Part shown: positions 35,145-45,243 of the stretch, in pieces
Layout of the letters: each line of letters opens with the position of its first letter
Position numbering within the stretch: position 1 is the first letter of the stretch
DNA from: Terricaulis sp.
Lineage (GTDB): Bacteria; Pseudomonadota; Alphaproteobacteria; Caulobacterales; Aquidulcibacteraceae
Length of the DNA: 64,000 nucleotides
Direction of reading: 5' to 3'
Assembly (NCBI GenBank): GCA_024707365.1
Contig: JANPZV010000005.1
Coordinates: forward strand, 1,240,001 to 1,304,000
Translations under genes and position numbers: made by a program
Notes under the pieces: generated by a model
The model's database searches: none
What the model saw: the letters and a program-made list of their open reading frames with translations, nothing else
What the model was told of the DNA's origin: nothing

Positions 35145-35622
35145 TTAAGCCGCTTCTGTCTCGTCATTGGCCGCATCAACCACTTTGGGTTTGCGCGATG
35201 CGCCGGTGTTGATCTCAATCTTGCGGGGCTTCAGGATTTCCGGAAGCTCACGCACGAGGCTAACGGTCAAAAGCCCGTTTTCAAGCTTGGCGCCGGCCAC
35301 GCGCACATGATCGGCAAGCCCGAAGCGGCGCTCAAAGCTGCGCTCGGCGATGCCGCGATGCAGGAAATTGCGCGGCGATTCCGGCTGCTTGCGCTGGCCG
35401 GTGACGATGAGGGAGTTCTGCTTGAACTCGATCGTCAGATCGTCTTGGCCAAAGCCGGCGACAGCAAGCTTCGATCGTAAAGGCGTCCTCGCCCGTCTGC
35501 TCGACATTAAAGGGCGGATAACCGGGCGCAGCGTCCAAGCGCGCAGCCTGGTCCATCAGGTTTGCGATGCGGTCAAAACCGACAAGCGTGCGATAGAGTG
35601 GGTTGAGTTCGTTAGAAGCCAT
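35145..35622 (-). CDS. Hsp20 family small heat-shock protein (reading frame broken)
   Basis: A class A (IbpA-like) small heat-shock protein of 158 residues when read through. ATG 35622 has AAGGAGG at ideal spacing. The N-terminal arm is MASNELNPLYRTLVGFDRIANLMDQ. The alpha-crystallin domain follows (PPFNVEQTGEDAFTIE, then LAVAGFGQDDLTIEFKQNSLIVTG), with AERSFERRFGLADHVRV and LENGLLTVSLVRELPE. An extra base at 35470-35471 shifts the frame in front of LAVAGFG. It holds unfolding proteins in the cytosol. A sigma-32 type promoter lies 125 bp upstream and a terminator downstream. Confidence 0.88.
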
Positions 35623-35746
35623 ATTGATGTCCTCCTTAAGCGACATGCTTGCGCCTCTGCGGCGCGACTGGATGGGAAGGTTCCGTCCCCGAAGGCGGCG
35701 GGCGCTTTCCCTGGGCGGCCTCGAATGAGCGCCGCCACAAAATTTC

Positions 35747-35774
35747 AGATGGGCGTTCCCAAGGCGTGTTCAAG
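35747..35774 (-). promoter_or_regulatory. Sigma-32 (heat-shock) promoter of the Hsp20 gene
   Basis: On the minus strand CTTGAA, 15 bases, then CCCATCT, matching the heat-shock consensus CTTGAA-N13-17-CCCATnT at every defined position. It predicts a 5' leader of roughly 115 nt before ATG 35622. In that leader ATGTC and GACAT flank the ribosome site and could pair, a weak hint of temperature-sensitive structure. Confidence 0.7.
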
Positions 35775-35820
35775 GGCCTTGTTTTGAGAATATTAGCCCT
35801 CTCCATTTAGGCGCGTTTTG

Positions 35821-36687
35821 ATGTTTGAGCTCCCCCGACGCCACGCCATGCTTTCGCTGGCCGCTGCGCTCGCCGCGTGCGGTGAGCGCAGGCCCCGCCA
35901 CAGCGATGCGGAATATGGCACGCTGGGCTGGGCCATCGCCGGGCCCTGGCGCATCGACCCTGAGCGCGATCGCTTCCGGCGCCCTTTGCAGACCTTGCTG
36001 TTCTGGGGGCTCGAGCCGGGCATGACGGTGCTGGAATTGCTGCCTGGGCGCGGTTGGTACAGCGCCATTTTGGCGCCGTATCTGGCCATGAGCGGCGGGC
36101 AATTGATCGCCGCGAGCTTTGATCCCGCCAGCGGCGTCGCCTCGCAACGCGAGGTGCTTGCCGATTGGGAGCGCCGCTTCATGCACGATACCGAGCGCTT
36201 TGGCCGGCCTGAGCGCACCACGATCGCAAGCGAGCCGCTGGCCCCGGCCGGGACAGTCGATCTCGCCATCCTCGCCAACAATGTCCACACGCTGATGGCC
36301 GAAGGTGCGGCAGAGCGGGTGTTTCGGAATGTGTTTGAGGCGCTGCGTCCGGGGGGCGTATTTGGCGTTGAGCAGCACCGCGCCGCCTCCACTGGCTTGC
36401 AGGATCCGCTCGCGGCGTCGGGGTACGTGCAGGAGGCCTATGTCCGCGCGCTGGCGCAGGAGGCGGGCTTTGAGTTCGTGGCCGCAAGCGATGTGAACGC
36501 CAACCCGCATGACACCCGCGACCATCCTTTCGGGGTTTGGACGCTGCCGCCCGTGCTGCTGACCGCCCCCCTGGGCGCTGAGCCGGACCCTGCGTTCGAC
36601 ACCACGCCCTATGAGGCGATCGGCGAGAGCGATCGGATGACCTTGCGCTTCCGTAAGCCGGCGGTCCGCCAGGAATCGCAACCTTGA
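35821..36687 (+). CDS. Predicted methyltransferase with lipoprotein signal
   Basis: A 288-residue protein of the predicted-methyltransferase group COG4798. The class I SAM-binding fold is recognisable: GMTVLELLPGRGWYSAILAPYL, VDLAILANNVHTL and EALRPGGVFGVEQHR. The N-terminus (FELPRRHAMLSLAAALAACGE) has positive charges, a hydrophobic run and LAAC, a lipobox that would place the enzyme on the periplasmic side of a membrane, where SAM is not normally available. So either the signal is decorative or the protein has another role. ATG 35821 is used; TTG 35818 is in frame. Confidence 0.78.
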   Translation: MFELPRRHAMLSLAAALAACGERRPRHSDAEYGTLGWAIAGPWRIDPERDRFRRPLQTLLFWGLEPGMTVLELLPGRGWYSAILAPYLAMSGGQLIAASFDPASGVASQREVLADWERRFMHDTERFGRPERTTIASEPLAPAGTVDLAILANNVHTLMAEGAAERVFRNVFEALRPGGVFGVEQHRAASTGLQDPLAASGYVQEAYVRALAQEAGFEFVAASDVNANPHDTRDHPFGVWTLPPVLLTAPLGAEPDPAFDTTPYEAIGESDRMTLRFRKPAVRQESQP

Positions 36688-36762
36688 CGCTGCCGTCACC
36701 CTTGCGGGCGGGGCCGGGCTGGTGTGTAACGGGAAAAACCAGCCAGCCGGAGGATATGGCGC

Positions 36763-37062
36763 ATGACCTTTGATGAAATCTTTGAAAAATTCTCGAGCGC
36801 GAGCGCGACGGTGGCTGGCAAGAAGGTGAAGTTCGATTTCGGCGACGACGGCAAGATCTTCCTCGATGGCGGAACCAATCAGGTCTCCAAGGAAGACGCG
36901 CCCGCTGACACCACCATCAAGGTCAAGCTGAGCGACTTTGTGGACATGGCCGCCGGCAAGCTCGACCCCACCGCCGCCTTCATGCAAGGCAAGCTGCGCG
37001 TTGAGGGCGACATGGGCGTGGCCATGCAGCTGCAAAGCGTCGTATCCAAGCTTCGCGGCTAA
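36763..37062 (+). CDS. SCP2 sterol-binding domain protein
   Basis: A 99-residue single-domain SCP2 protein. The pattern KVKFDFGDDGKIFLDGG, DTTIKVKLSDFVDMAAGKLDPTAAFMQGKLRVEGDMGVAMQL is typical: a five-strand sheet followed by the MQGKLRVEGD signature. It binds hydrophobic ligands such as acyl chains or sterol-like lipids in the cytosol. GGAGG lies upstream of the ATG. It is 29 bp from the hydrolase gene, so they probably share a transcript. Confidence 0.9.
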   Translation: MTFDEIFEKFSSASATVAGKKVKFDFGDDGKIFLDGGTNQVSKEDAPADTTIKVKLSDFVDMAAGKLDPTAAFMQGKLRVEGDMGVAMQLQSVVSKLRG

Positions 37063-37091
37063 CCAAAACAGAGACGGCAGGGCGATCGGCC

Positions 37092-38036
37092 ATGGCTTTT
37101 GTCCGTGTTCCCGGAAATGAAATACCGGAAGGCGCGGAGGAGCATTGGCTGGAGGGCCGCGGCGGCGTGAAGGTGCGGGCGCTGACCGCCCCTTCCACCG
37201 CCGGGTCCGCCCGCGGCTCGGTGATCATCGCGCCCGGCCGCACCGAATTCATCGAAAAATATTTCGAGGTGATCCGCGATCTGCAGGCGCGGGGCTTTGC
37301 CGTGTTCTGCATCGATTGGCGCGGGCAGGGCCTTTCCGGGCGCGAGGTGGAAAACCCGCTCAAGGGGCACTTTTCCAGCTTCGACGATCCGGTGAACGAT
37401 CTTTCCACCGCGCTGAAACTTCTCTCAGCAAAGCTGCCGCGTCCACATATTGGGCTCGCCCATTCGATGGGCGGCGGCATTTTGTTGCGCGCGCTGCAGA
37501 CCCGCCGGGTCGAGCTTGATGCGGCGGCCTTCTCCGCACCGATGTGGGGCATCGCCAAGCTGGGCAAGTTCGGCAAATCCTATGTGCGCTTTATGACCTC
37601 GCTTGGCCTTGGCGGCAGCTTTGCGCCGGGCGTGAGCACGCGCTGGAAGCGCGAGACCTTCAAGCGCAATCCGGTGACGCACGATAAGGAGCGCCACGCC
37701 CGCAATCAGGGCCTCGTCAATGAGGAGCCGCGCCTCGCCATGGCGGGCCCCACCATGGGGTGGGTGACGGCGGCGTCTGCAGCCACCGAAAGCTTTCTGC
37801 AGTCAGGCGCATTCGCGCATCTGCGCATTCCGATCCTGGTGGCCACGGCCGGGCAGGAGCAATTTGTCGATAACGCCGCGCAGGCGGCGGTGGTGGCGCT
37901 GCTGCCGGAGGCGCATCACATCACTATCACCGGCGCCAAGCACGAAATCCTGATGGAGCGCGATGAGTTGCGCGCGCCATTTTGGCAAGCGTTTGATCAA
38001 CTTGCCGCGCGCGTTGCGCCGGCGCCGGCAAATTAG
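37092..38036 (+). CDS. Alpha/beta hydrolase (lysophospholipase/monoglyceride lipase type)
   Basis: A 314-residue Hydrolase_4 (serine aminopeptidase S33) protein. The oxyanion side is SVIIAPGRTEFIEKYFEVIRDLQARGFAVFCIDWRGQGLSGR, the nucleophile lies in GLAHSMGGGILLRAL, and the C-terminal His in ITGAKHEILMERDELR. It matches PldB-like lysophospholipases in length and motif order. The neighbouring SCP2 lipid-binding gene fits a role in acyl-lipid turnover. Confidence 0.88.
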   Translation: MAFVRVPGNEIPEGAEEHWLEGRGGVKVRALTAPSTAGSARGSVIIAPGRTEFIEKYFEVIRDLQARGFAVFCIDWRGQGLSGREVENPLKGHFSSFDDPVNDLSTALKLLSAKLPRPHIGLAHSMGGGILLRALQTRRVELDAAAFSAPMWGIAKLGKFGKSYVRFMTSLGLGGSFAPGVSTRWKRETFKRNPVTHDKERHARNQGLVNEEPRLAMAGPTMGWVTAASAATESFLQSGAFAHLRIPILVATAGQEQFVDNAAQAAVVALLPEAHHITITGAKHEILMERDELRAPFWQAFDQLAARVAPAPAN

Positions 38037-38050
38037 CCAAGGAGCGCGCC

Positions 38051-39097
38051 ATGGCCGGGGAATTGGTTCTCGTCACTGGCGGTTCGGGCTTCATCGGCGC
38101 TCATTGCATCATTCAATTGCTTGAAGCCGGCTATTCGGTGCGCACCACGGTGCGATCGCTCGCGCGTGAAGCAGATGTGCGCACCATGCTCCGCCAAGGC
38201 GGGGTCGAGGCTGGAGATCGGCTCAGCTTCGCAGCGGCTGATCTCATGCAGGATGCGGGTTGGGCCGAGGCCGTCGCGGGCTGCGCCTATGTCTTGCATG
38301 TCGCCTCGCCCTTTCCGCCAGCGATCCCCAAGCATGAGGATGAGGTGATCATCCCCGCGCGCGACGGCGCGCTGCGCGTTTTAAAAGCGGCGCGCGATGC
38401 GGGCGTGAAGCGTGTCGTGCTCACCTCATCTTACGCCGCCATCGGCTATGGCCAGCCTGAGCAAGCCACGCTGTTCGATGAAACCAATTGGACCAATCCC
38501 GATGGCGATGATGTGCGCGCCTATGTGAAATCCAAAACCTTGGCCGAGCGCGCGGCCTGGGATTTCATGGCGCGGGAAGGCGGCGCGCTTGAGCTTTCGG
38601 TGGTCAACCCGGTGGGCGTGCTTGGGCCGGTGCTCGGCCCCGATTATTCGACATCCATTCTATTGGTGCAGCGCTTGTTGGATGGATCGATGCCCGGCGC
38701 GCCGCGTCTTTATTTTGGCATCGTCGATGTGCGCGATGTGGCGGCGCTGCACTTGATCTGCATGACCCACCCCGCCGCCAAGGATCAGCGCTTTCTGGCG
38801 TCTGCTGGCGCCTTCCTTTCTCTCGCGCAGATGTCGGCCATCTTGCGGCGCACGATGGGGGCGGCGGCCAGGCGCGCGCCGAAGTTTGAGCTGCCCGACT
38901 TTCTGGTTCGCCTCGCGGCGATGCGCGATCCGGCGGTGCAGCAAATCCTGCCGGAGCTCGGCAAGCGCAAGGATGGCTCAAACGCGAAGGCGCGGCGCGT
39001 GCTCGGCTGGAGCCCTCGCTCCAACGAAGCAGCGATTCAGGCGACGGCCGAGAGCCTGATCGCGCTCGGCCTCGTCAAATCCCCTGCCGTCCGCTGA
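38051..39097 (+). CDS. NAD-dependent epimerase/dehydratase family aldehyde reductase
   Basis: A 348-residue extended SDR of the dihydroflavonol-4-reductase-like group. NADP motif VTGGSGFIGAHCIIQLLEAGYSVRTTVRS, LHVASPFP, VLTSSYAAIGYG and the catalytic YVKSKTLAERAAW (YxxxK). The C-terminal substrate domain ends near residue 345, as usual. Relatives reduce aldehydes or ketones with NADPH. AAGGAG precedes the ATG; the gap to the upstream hydrolase is 14 bp, so these share an operon. Confidence 0.9.
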   Translation: MAGELVLVTGGSGFIGAHCIIQLLEAGYSVRTTVRSLAREADVRTMLRQGGVEAGDRLSFAAADLMQDAGWAEAVAGCAYVLHVASPFPPAIPKHEDEVIIPARDGALRVLKAARDAGVKRVVLTSSYAAIGYGQPEQATLFDETNWTNPDGDDVRAYVKSKTLAERAAWDFMAREGGALELSVVNPVGVLGPVLGPDYSTSILLVQRLLDGSMPGAPRLYFGIVDVRDVAALHLICMTHPAAKDQRFLASAGAFLSLAQMSAILRRTMGAAARRAPKFELPDFLVRLAAMRDPAVQQILPELGKRKDGSNAKARRVLGWSPRSNEAAIQATAESLIALGLVKSPAVR

Positions 39098-39113
39098 TGC
39101 GCGCGGCGCATAT

Positions 39114-39795
39114 CTACTCAGGATACGCGCGCGCCAATTCGCGGCGGGCGGCGTTAAGCGTGCGGCGGAAGCCGGGATCGGCGTGCAGGCGCGCCACGGC
39201 GCCGGCGGCGATCAAGCGCGCGGCTTCAATATCGCTGGGGTAATGGTAGCCGCAGATGACGCGGCTTTCACCGAAATCGCGCCCGCGCTGCAGGATCGCG
39301 TCCGCGCGCGCCGGGGCGAGTTCGGCAAGCACCAGCGCCCAGGCCCAGCCCGCGCCGCCATGGCCGGTGGGGTAAGAGCCGCCAAGGCTCACATTCGGGC
39401 CGGGATCATCGCATTGCAGCACGCTGCGGTCGGCCGCGTAAGGGCGCGGACGGTCGAACGCGGTTTTGGCCGCGTTGATTGGCCTCGGCGATCGCCACAG
39501 TGACGGCGGTAAATGCGCGCCCGGTGGCGGGAAAGCGTTCAGCGGTGAAACCTTCGCCAAATACCGGCGTAAATGCACGCCAGGGATCGAACGCAAGATC
39601 GGCCACGGCTTGGGCCATGCGCGCCTCGCTCGGCGCCGCCGGGCGCATGGCCAGCCTGTCGGCAGCGCCTTGCGGGCTTTCGGCGCTGGGCGGAGGCCCC
39701 GCCAGCGCCGCGCCATCGATCAGGGGCGGGGTTTGGGCGGCGGCGCCCGCCGCGCCGCTCGCGCCAAACGCTATCGCCAAAATCATCGCCCGCAT
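39114..39795 (-). CDS. Class A acid phosphatase, PAP2 family (reading frame broken)
   Basis: About 226 residues when read through, with a signal peptide (MRAMILAIAFGASGAAGAAAQ). The three parts of the phosphatase signature are present: KTAFDRPRP (K-x6-RP), SYPTGHGG (PxGH) and SRVICGYHYPSD (SR-x5-H-x3-D). It is therefore a periplasmic non-specific acid phosphatase. An extra base at 39479-39480 breaks the frame between AIAEA and INAAKTAF. The start follows AAGGGA. It is convergent to the aldehyde reductase gene and divergent from the next gene by 70 bp. Confidence 0.85.
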
Positions 39796-39865
39796 GCGCC
39801 GCTCCCTTGAGTTTTCGCCAGCATGCCCGCTTGCGGCGCGGGCGCCTAGAAGGGCTGGGCGCGCC

Positions 39866-40809
39866 ATGCTAGATGCGGAGACCAGGGAGCAAGATTTGGC
39901 GAACGCCGCTGCACCGCCCGCGCGCATCGAAACCGCAGCGGGCCTCGTTCTTTCCACCGCGATCACGCATGAAAGCGAAGTCTTTGCCCGCTTCTTCGCC
40001 GGGTATGACAAAGCCTTCGTGCTGCCGAACGAGAAGGAGGATGAGGAAGGCTTCGCCCGCTGCTTTGCGCTCAATTTCGGCGCGGAATATGCGCGCCTCA
40101 GCGCGCTCTATGGCCCTTACAGCGAAGTGTGCCTCATCGCTGAAGAGGGTGGGCTCGAAATCGGCGGCGCCAATTTCATCGCCATGCCGATCGATGCGCA
40201 CACCATCAGCGCCAATTTGAACTACATCTATATCAACCAGCATGCGCGTGGCGGCGGGCGCTTTTCAAAGCTTGTCGCTGGCGTGCGCGAAACGCTGGCG
40301 GCGCTCTATCGGGGGCGCAAACGTACTTTGATCTTCATCGAACAAAACGATCCTTTCGCCATGAGCGCCGAAGATTATGCGCGCGACACCGAATTTACCG
40401 GCCTTGATCAGCTCGACCGTTTGCGTATTTGGGCCAAACGCGGCGCGCGCGTGGTGGATTTTGCCTACGCGCAGCCGCCCTTATCGCCGGACCAGCAAGC
40501 CGACGATACGCTCGTCTATTCCGTGCTCGGCGCGGGCGCCGATAGCCTTGAAGCGTGCGTGATCGAGGCGCATTTGCGCCGGTTCTTCGGCGTGTCGGTG
40601 CTGAAGGGCGCGGCGCTTGAGGCAAACCCCGCTGCAGCCGCCCAGGTCGAGGCGCTGCGCGGCGCATGCGCGCGCGCGGGGCGCAGGTGCGCTTACGCAA
40701 CCCCCAAGCGCTGCTTGCCCGTTTGCATGTCCGTGAGGATATCGCCGCGCTTTGGGCAAACCCGCCCGCCAGTTTCCGCGCGGCGCTGGCGACGCCACTT
40801 TCCGCTTGA
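39866..40809 (+). CDS. GNAT acetyltransferase-like protein (reading frame broken near the 3' end)
   Basis: About 314 residues. Segments NLNYIYINQHARGGGRFSKLVAGVRETLAAL (Q-x3-RGGG-like acetyl-CoA loop and helix), LIFIEQNDPFAM and RLRIWAKRGARVVDFAYAQPPLSPDQ resemble the core of GNAT-fold proteins, but this is a distant likeness. A base is missing near 40660; the alternative frame continues MRARGAQVRLRNPQALLARLHVREDIAALW and stops at 40809. It is cytosolic, with no signal or membrane segment. The membrane-protein gene 48 bp downstream is probably its partner. The acetyl acceptor, if any, is unknown. Confidence 0.6.
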
Positions 40810-40857
40810 CGCGCGGCCGCGCGGCGCCTGTCATCGCCGCGCTTGAGGAGGGCGGGG

Positions 40858-42716
40858 ATGGCTGCTGAGGATGAAAACGCGCGGCGCGCCTGGGTGCGCT
40901 GTGAGGATCGCACCTTCTATTTCACGCTCTCGCTCTATGTCGATGCGGGCGATGTGCCGGCGGACATCGCTTCCGCGCTGGCGCTGAAGGACGCCTTGCC
41001 GCCGCTCGGCGATTTTGAAGGCAGCCAGGCGCTGCGCGATGCGATGGACCCGTTGTTCAACGATATCGCCAATCGCGAGCGGCTCGGGCGCGTCGAAGAT
41101 TATCTGCTCGATACGAACGGCCCGCCCGAAGGCGTGAAGCTCAACCTCATCACCCCGCGCGTGATCACCTGGAGCACGGAAGGCACGACCTTCAAGGTTG
41201 ATCTCGGCGCCGATCAGGCGCGGCAAGCGCGCGTGCGCCGCTTCTGGTACGTGCACATGAACCGCGCGATCTCTTATCACGTCTCGCTGGCGATGACGTA
41301 TGAGCACACGCCGGCGGATTTTTACGCCATCTCCATGCTGCAAAAAGCGGCCGCGCCGAAAGAATTCAAGCGCCCGGCCGATGGCGCGGGCAATGTCTAT
41401 TCCGGGCGCACGGGAATTTTGCCGCTCGATGGCGTGCTGCTTGAAGATGAAGCGCGCGCGCGCCGCCCGTTTTGGGATTTTGTTGCGCGCCAGTTCGATG
41501 CGGACGCCAGGGGCCTGTTTGCCCATATCCGCAAAGCCGCACCCGAAGCGCAAGCGGACGCCGCCTTCGCCAAGCTCGTGCGGCAGGATCCCTTTCTGGA
41601 AACGCCCGGCCTTTGCATGCCGCGCGCGCGTTTCAAATTTTTCTTTCAGGACGAGGCGTTTTTCGACGCGCTTTTGCCGCCGCCGATTCCGGGCGAGGAC
41701 GGCGCGCTGGTGCGCCGCCGCCGCATCGATTGCGTACCCACGGCGGTTTACGAAGCCTATCCCGCAGCGATCCAGGCCTTGATTGATGCGGCCGAAGAGA
41801 ACGGCTCAGCTGATCTGGATACGCCGCAAGAGGTCACGATCCCGCTGGCGGACATCGCCGCGATCAATCCAGAGCACCTCAAATATCTCTTCCTCGCGGG
41901 CTTTAATCAGAACATCATCGATTTTCTCAACCAGGACGCCTCCGAAATCCTGGACAGCACCGATCCGATCTATCCCGCGAATGAGGATCAGGAAGCCGAG
42001 AGCTTTTTGTACGCTACGCCAATCCGCGCACGCTGATCACCTATGTGAAGCGCTCGCGCAGCCTTGAAACCGGCAATGATTGGATCGGCACGTGCCCTTA
42101 TGCGTTCCTGATCCATACGCTTGCGCTGCATAACGAATATTTCGTGCGCGCCTACGAGTATGAGGCCGAAGCGCTGGTCAACAATGTGCAAAGCGCCGAT
42201 GAGCGTGGCGAACTGCGCGAAGCGGCGGAAAAATTCTACGCGTTCCGCAAGCGGCAATTCTCCAATTACATGCGCTTCCGCTATCAAAATGTGTTTCGCT
42301 ATGACACCGAGAAGGACGCTTTCGCCGAGGTCGAGCGCATCCGCGGCGTCGCCAAGAATGTGAGCTATCTCGAAGCGCTGGTCAGCGGCGTGGAAAAGCA
42401 AACGCACGATCTGGAAGAGCGGCTCAAGGAACAAGCCAAGGAAGAAGCGCACGATGCGCGCGAGCTTGAGGAAAAGCACCGCCGCTACGATGCCGAGCGG
42501 CTCACCTATCTGCTTGGCCTGCTCAGCGCCGGCACGTTCGGCTTTGATCTCATCGCGCGGCTCAGCGATTTCGCCGCGCGCGGCGTGCATCTAAGCAATT
42601 GGCGGCTGGTGAACGCCAATTGGGTCGATGTGTTCGCGATGATTGTAACCACAGGCGTGTTCTTGGCGCTGGTGTGGATCGTGATCCGCTATTGGCCGAA
42701 AAAGCGCCGCGCTTAA
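40858..42716 (+). CDS. Large membrane-anchored protein of unknown function (reading frame broken)
   Basis: 619 residues when one missing T in the run 42004-42008 is restored (ESF then FVRYANPRTLITYVKRSR). GAGGAGG precedes ATG 40858. Residues about 1-440 are a soluble region rich in aromatic residues (FWYVHMNRAISYHVSLAMTY). A charged coiled coil follows around residues 510-550 (EKQTHDLEERLKEQAKEEAHDARELEEKHRRYDAERL). Near the C-terminus are one weak hydrophobic segment (LLGLLSAGTFGFDLI) and one clear membrane helix (MIVTTGVFLALVWIVIRYW), then KKRR. The soluble part therefore faces the cytosol. I recognise no family. It follows the GNAT-like gene and overlaps the convergent nspC by 4 bp. Confidence 0.65.
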
Positions 42717-43874
42717 CTTAAGCGGTTGCGGTAATCCTCGTAGCCGAACTGGCGCACCACTTTAATCGCGCCCGATTTCGGATCGGCTGTCGCGATCGAG
42801 GGATGACGCACGCCGTTGAAGGTCGTCGTTTTCACCATCGTATAGTGCGACATATCCTTGAGGATGATTTTGTCGCCCACGTTCAGCGGCGCGTCGAACG
42901 AATACGTGCCGATCACATCGCCGGCCAGGCACGTCGGCCCGCCCAAGCGATAGGTGTGCGCTTTCTCGCCCGGATGGCCAGCGCCCTGGATGTCGGGCCG
43001 GTAGGGCATTTCCAGCACGTCCGGCATGTGCGCTGTGGCGGACGCATCGAGGATGGCGTTGAGCCCGTCATTCTCCACGATGTCGAGCACGGAGGCGACC
43101 AAAACGCCGGTGCGGATCGCAATCGCTTCGCCCGGCTCAAGATAGACTTGCACGCCATAGCGATCAGAGAAGCGCTTGATGATGTCCACCAGCTTGGCCG
43201 TATCGTAATCGGGCATGGTGATGTGATGGCCGCCGCCGAAATTCATCCATTTCTTGCCGCGGATAATGTCGCCAAATTGCGCTTCCACCGCTTGCAGCGT
43301 GCGCTCAAGCGCGTCCGCGCCCACTTGGCAGAGCGTGTGGAAATGCAGGCCCTGCAAATCCGAGAGATCGGCGCCCTCCAGCGCTTGCTTGGTGATGCCA
43401 AGGCGCGAGCCGGGCGCGGCCGGATCGTAGAGCGCCACCTTGGCCTCGCGGTGCATCGGGTTGAGCCGCACGCCAAACTCAATCTCGCGCCCGCCGGCGG
43501 CGCGATGCGCGTGGTAGATCGGCATCAGCCGCGCGCGCTGGCTCAGCGAGTTGAACACGATGTGATCCACGAGCGTGATCAGCTCACGGAAATCCGCGTC
43601 CGAATAGGCGGGACCGCACGCATGCGCCTCGCCGCCGAAATGCTCGGCGGCGAGTTTCGCTTCGTTCACGGAGGCGACTGAGACGCCCGGCACGCGCGCG
43701 GCGGATTTGCCCCGCGAGGCTCCACATGGCGAAGCCTTTAACGCCAAGCAAAATCTTCGCGCCCGATTGCGCCTGCACGCGCGCCAGAATGTCGAGATTG
43801 CGGTCAAGTGCGCCGGTATCGACGATGAAGGAGGGGGTCTCGACGTTTGAAACGTCGAAGCGGAAATCCTCCAT
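42713..43874 (-). CDS. nspC: Carboxynorspermidine/carboxyspermidine decarboxylase (reading frame broken)
   Basis: 386 residues when read through. It is a PLP-dependent fold III decarboxylase: the PLP lysine lies in ILLGVKGFAMWS, then AHACGPAYSDADF, GREIEFGVRLNP, WMNFGGGHHITMPDYD and YLEPGEAIAIRTGVLVASVLDIVEN. An extra C in the run 43710-43713 breaks the frame just after the PLP lysine. It removes the carboxyl group from carboxyspermidine or carboxynorspermidine, the last step of aspartate-semialdehyde-dependent polyamine synthesis. ATG 43874 has AAGGAG and overlaps the preceding stop (TGATG). Confidence 0.9.
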
Positions 43875-45063
43875 CACATCTCCTTCACATGCCAAGGCAG
43901 GCCGGCCGGGCCCAAGCGATCCAGGAACGGCACGGGATCGAGCTGCTCGAGATTGATCGTGCCGGGCTTTTTCCATTTGCCCGTCAGCATCATCTCCGCG
44001 CCCACCGCCGCGCCAACGCCGGTGGTGTAGGAAACAGCTTGCGCGCCCACTTCCCGATACGTCTCGGCGTGATCGCAGACGTTATAGATGAATACGGTTT
44101 TGGCCTTGCCATCCTTGCGGCCGGAGACGAGGCAGCCGATCGAGGTCTTGCCCGTATAGTTTTCCGCAAGGCTGGCCGGATCGGGCAGCAGCTTCTTGAG
44201 GAATTGGATCGGCACAATCTTTTGGCCCTCATAATCGATCGGTTCGATCGAGGTGAGGCCAACGTTTTGCAGCACGCGCAGGTGCGTCAGGTAATTGTCG
44301 CCGAACGTCATCCAGAAGCGGATCTGCTTGAGGCCGGGAATGTGCTTGACCAGCGATTCCATCTCTTCGTGATAGATGAGATAGGATTTGCGCACGCCCA
44401 CGCCCGGATAATCGAAATCCATTTTTACCGACATCGGGTCGATCTCGATCCACTGGCCGTCTTTCCAATAGCGGCCCGGCTGGGTGATCTCGCGGATATT
44501 GATCTCGGGATTGAAATTGGTGGCGAAGGCTTTGCCGTGATCGCCGCCATTGCAATCGAGAATGTCGATCGTGTCGATCTCATCGAACAGATGATCGCGC
44601 GCATAGGCGCAGAACACATTGGTCACGCCCGGATCAAAGCCCGAGCCAAGCAGCGCCATCAGGCCCGCCTTCTCAAAGTCGGCGTGCATGTCCCATTGGT
44701 GGCGATATTCAAATTTCGCGTAGCCCGGCGCTTCGTAATTGGCGGTGTCGAGATAATCGACGCCCGCTTCCAGGCACGCCTGCATGATCGTGAGATCCTG
44801 ATAGGGCAGCGCCACATGGATCAGCAGATCGGGCTTGTAATCGCGCAGCAGGGCCACGGTTTCGGCCACGTTGTCGGCGTCCACGCGTGCGGTGGCGATG
44901 TCGCGGCGCTGTTTTTTTCCTTCACCGCTTGGGCGATCGCCTTGGCGCGGCTTTCGGTGCGGGTGGCGAGCAGGATGTCGCCGAACACGGCAGGGTTTTG
45001 CGCGCATTTGTGCGCCACCACGGTGCCAACGCCGCCGGCGCCGATGATCAGGACCTTTTTCAT
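43874..45063 (-). CDS. Carboxynorspermidine/carboxyspermidine dehydrogenase (saccharopine dehydrogenase family; frame broken)
   Basis: 396 residues when one missing base is restored in the 7-base run 44922-44928 (KEK then QRRDIATARVDADNVAE). N-terminal NADP motif MKKVLIIGAGGVGTVVAHKCA. Later landmarks are HVALPYQDLTIMQACLEAGVDYLDTANYE, GSGFDPGVTNVFCAYA and TTGVGAAVGAEMMLTGKW. The enzyme condenses a diamine (putrescine or diaminopropane) with aspartate semialdehyde and reduces it to the carboxy-polyamine. It lies between the decarboxylase that makes putrescine and NspC, completing a three-gene route to spermidine-type polyamines. Confidence 0.9.
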
Positions 45064-45173
45064 GAGCAAACTCCCACTCGGGTCGGGTCAAGCGGCGGCG
45101 TCGTTCAACGATGATCGCGCGGACGCTCCGCCCACGCGCGATCGGGGTGCAATTAGGGCAATGGGCTGGGAAT

Positions 45174-45235
45174 GCAAGGTTTTCTGCAAACCTTGCCCGC
45201 AAGACGCATCGGCTGAGCGGTTTTGCCGCTCAGCC
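45174..45235. other. Two hairpins between polyamine genes
   Basis: GCAAGGTTT / AAACCTTGC at 45174-45196 and GGCTGAGCGG / CCGCTCAGCC at 45211-45235, both perfect, in the 180-bp gap between the ornithine/lysine decarboxylase stop and the dehydrogenase start. Neither is followed by a T-tract on the minus strand, so they may shape mRNA stability or partial termination within the operon. Confidence 0.55.
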
Positions 45236-45243
45236 GTGCATGT

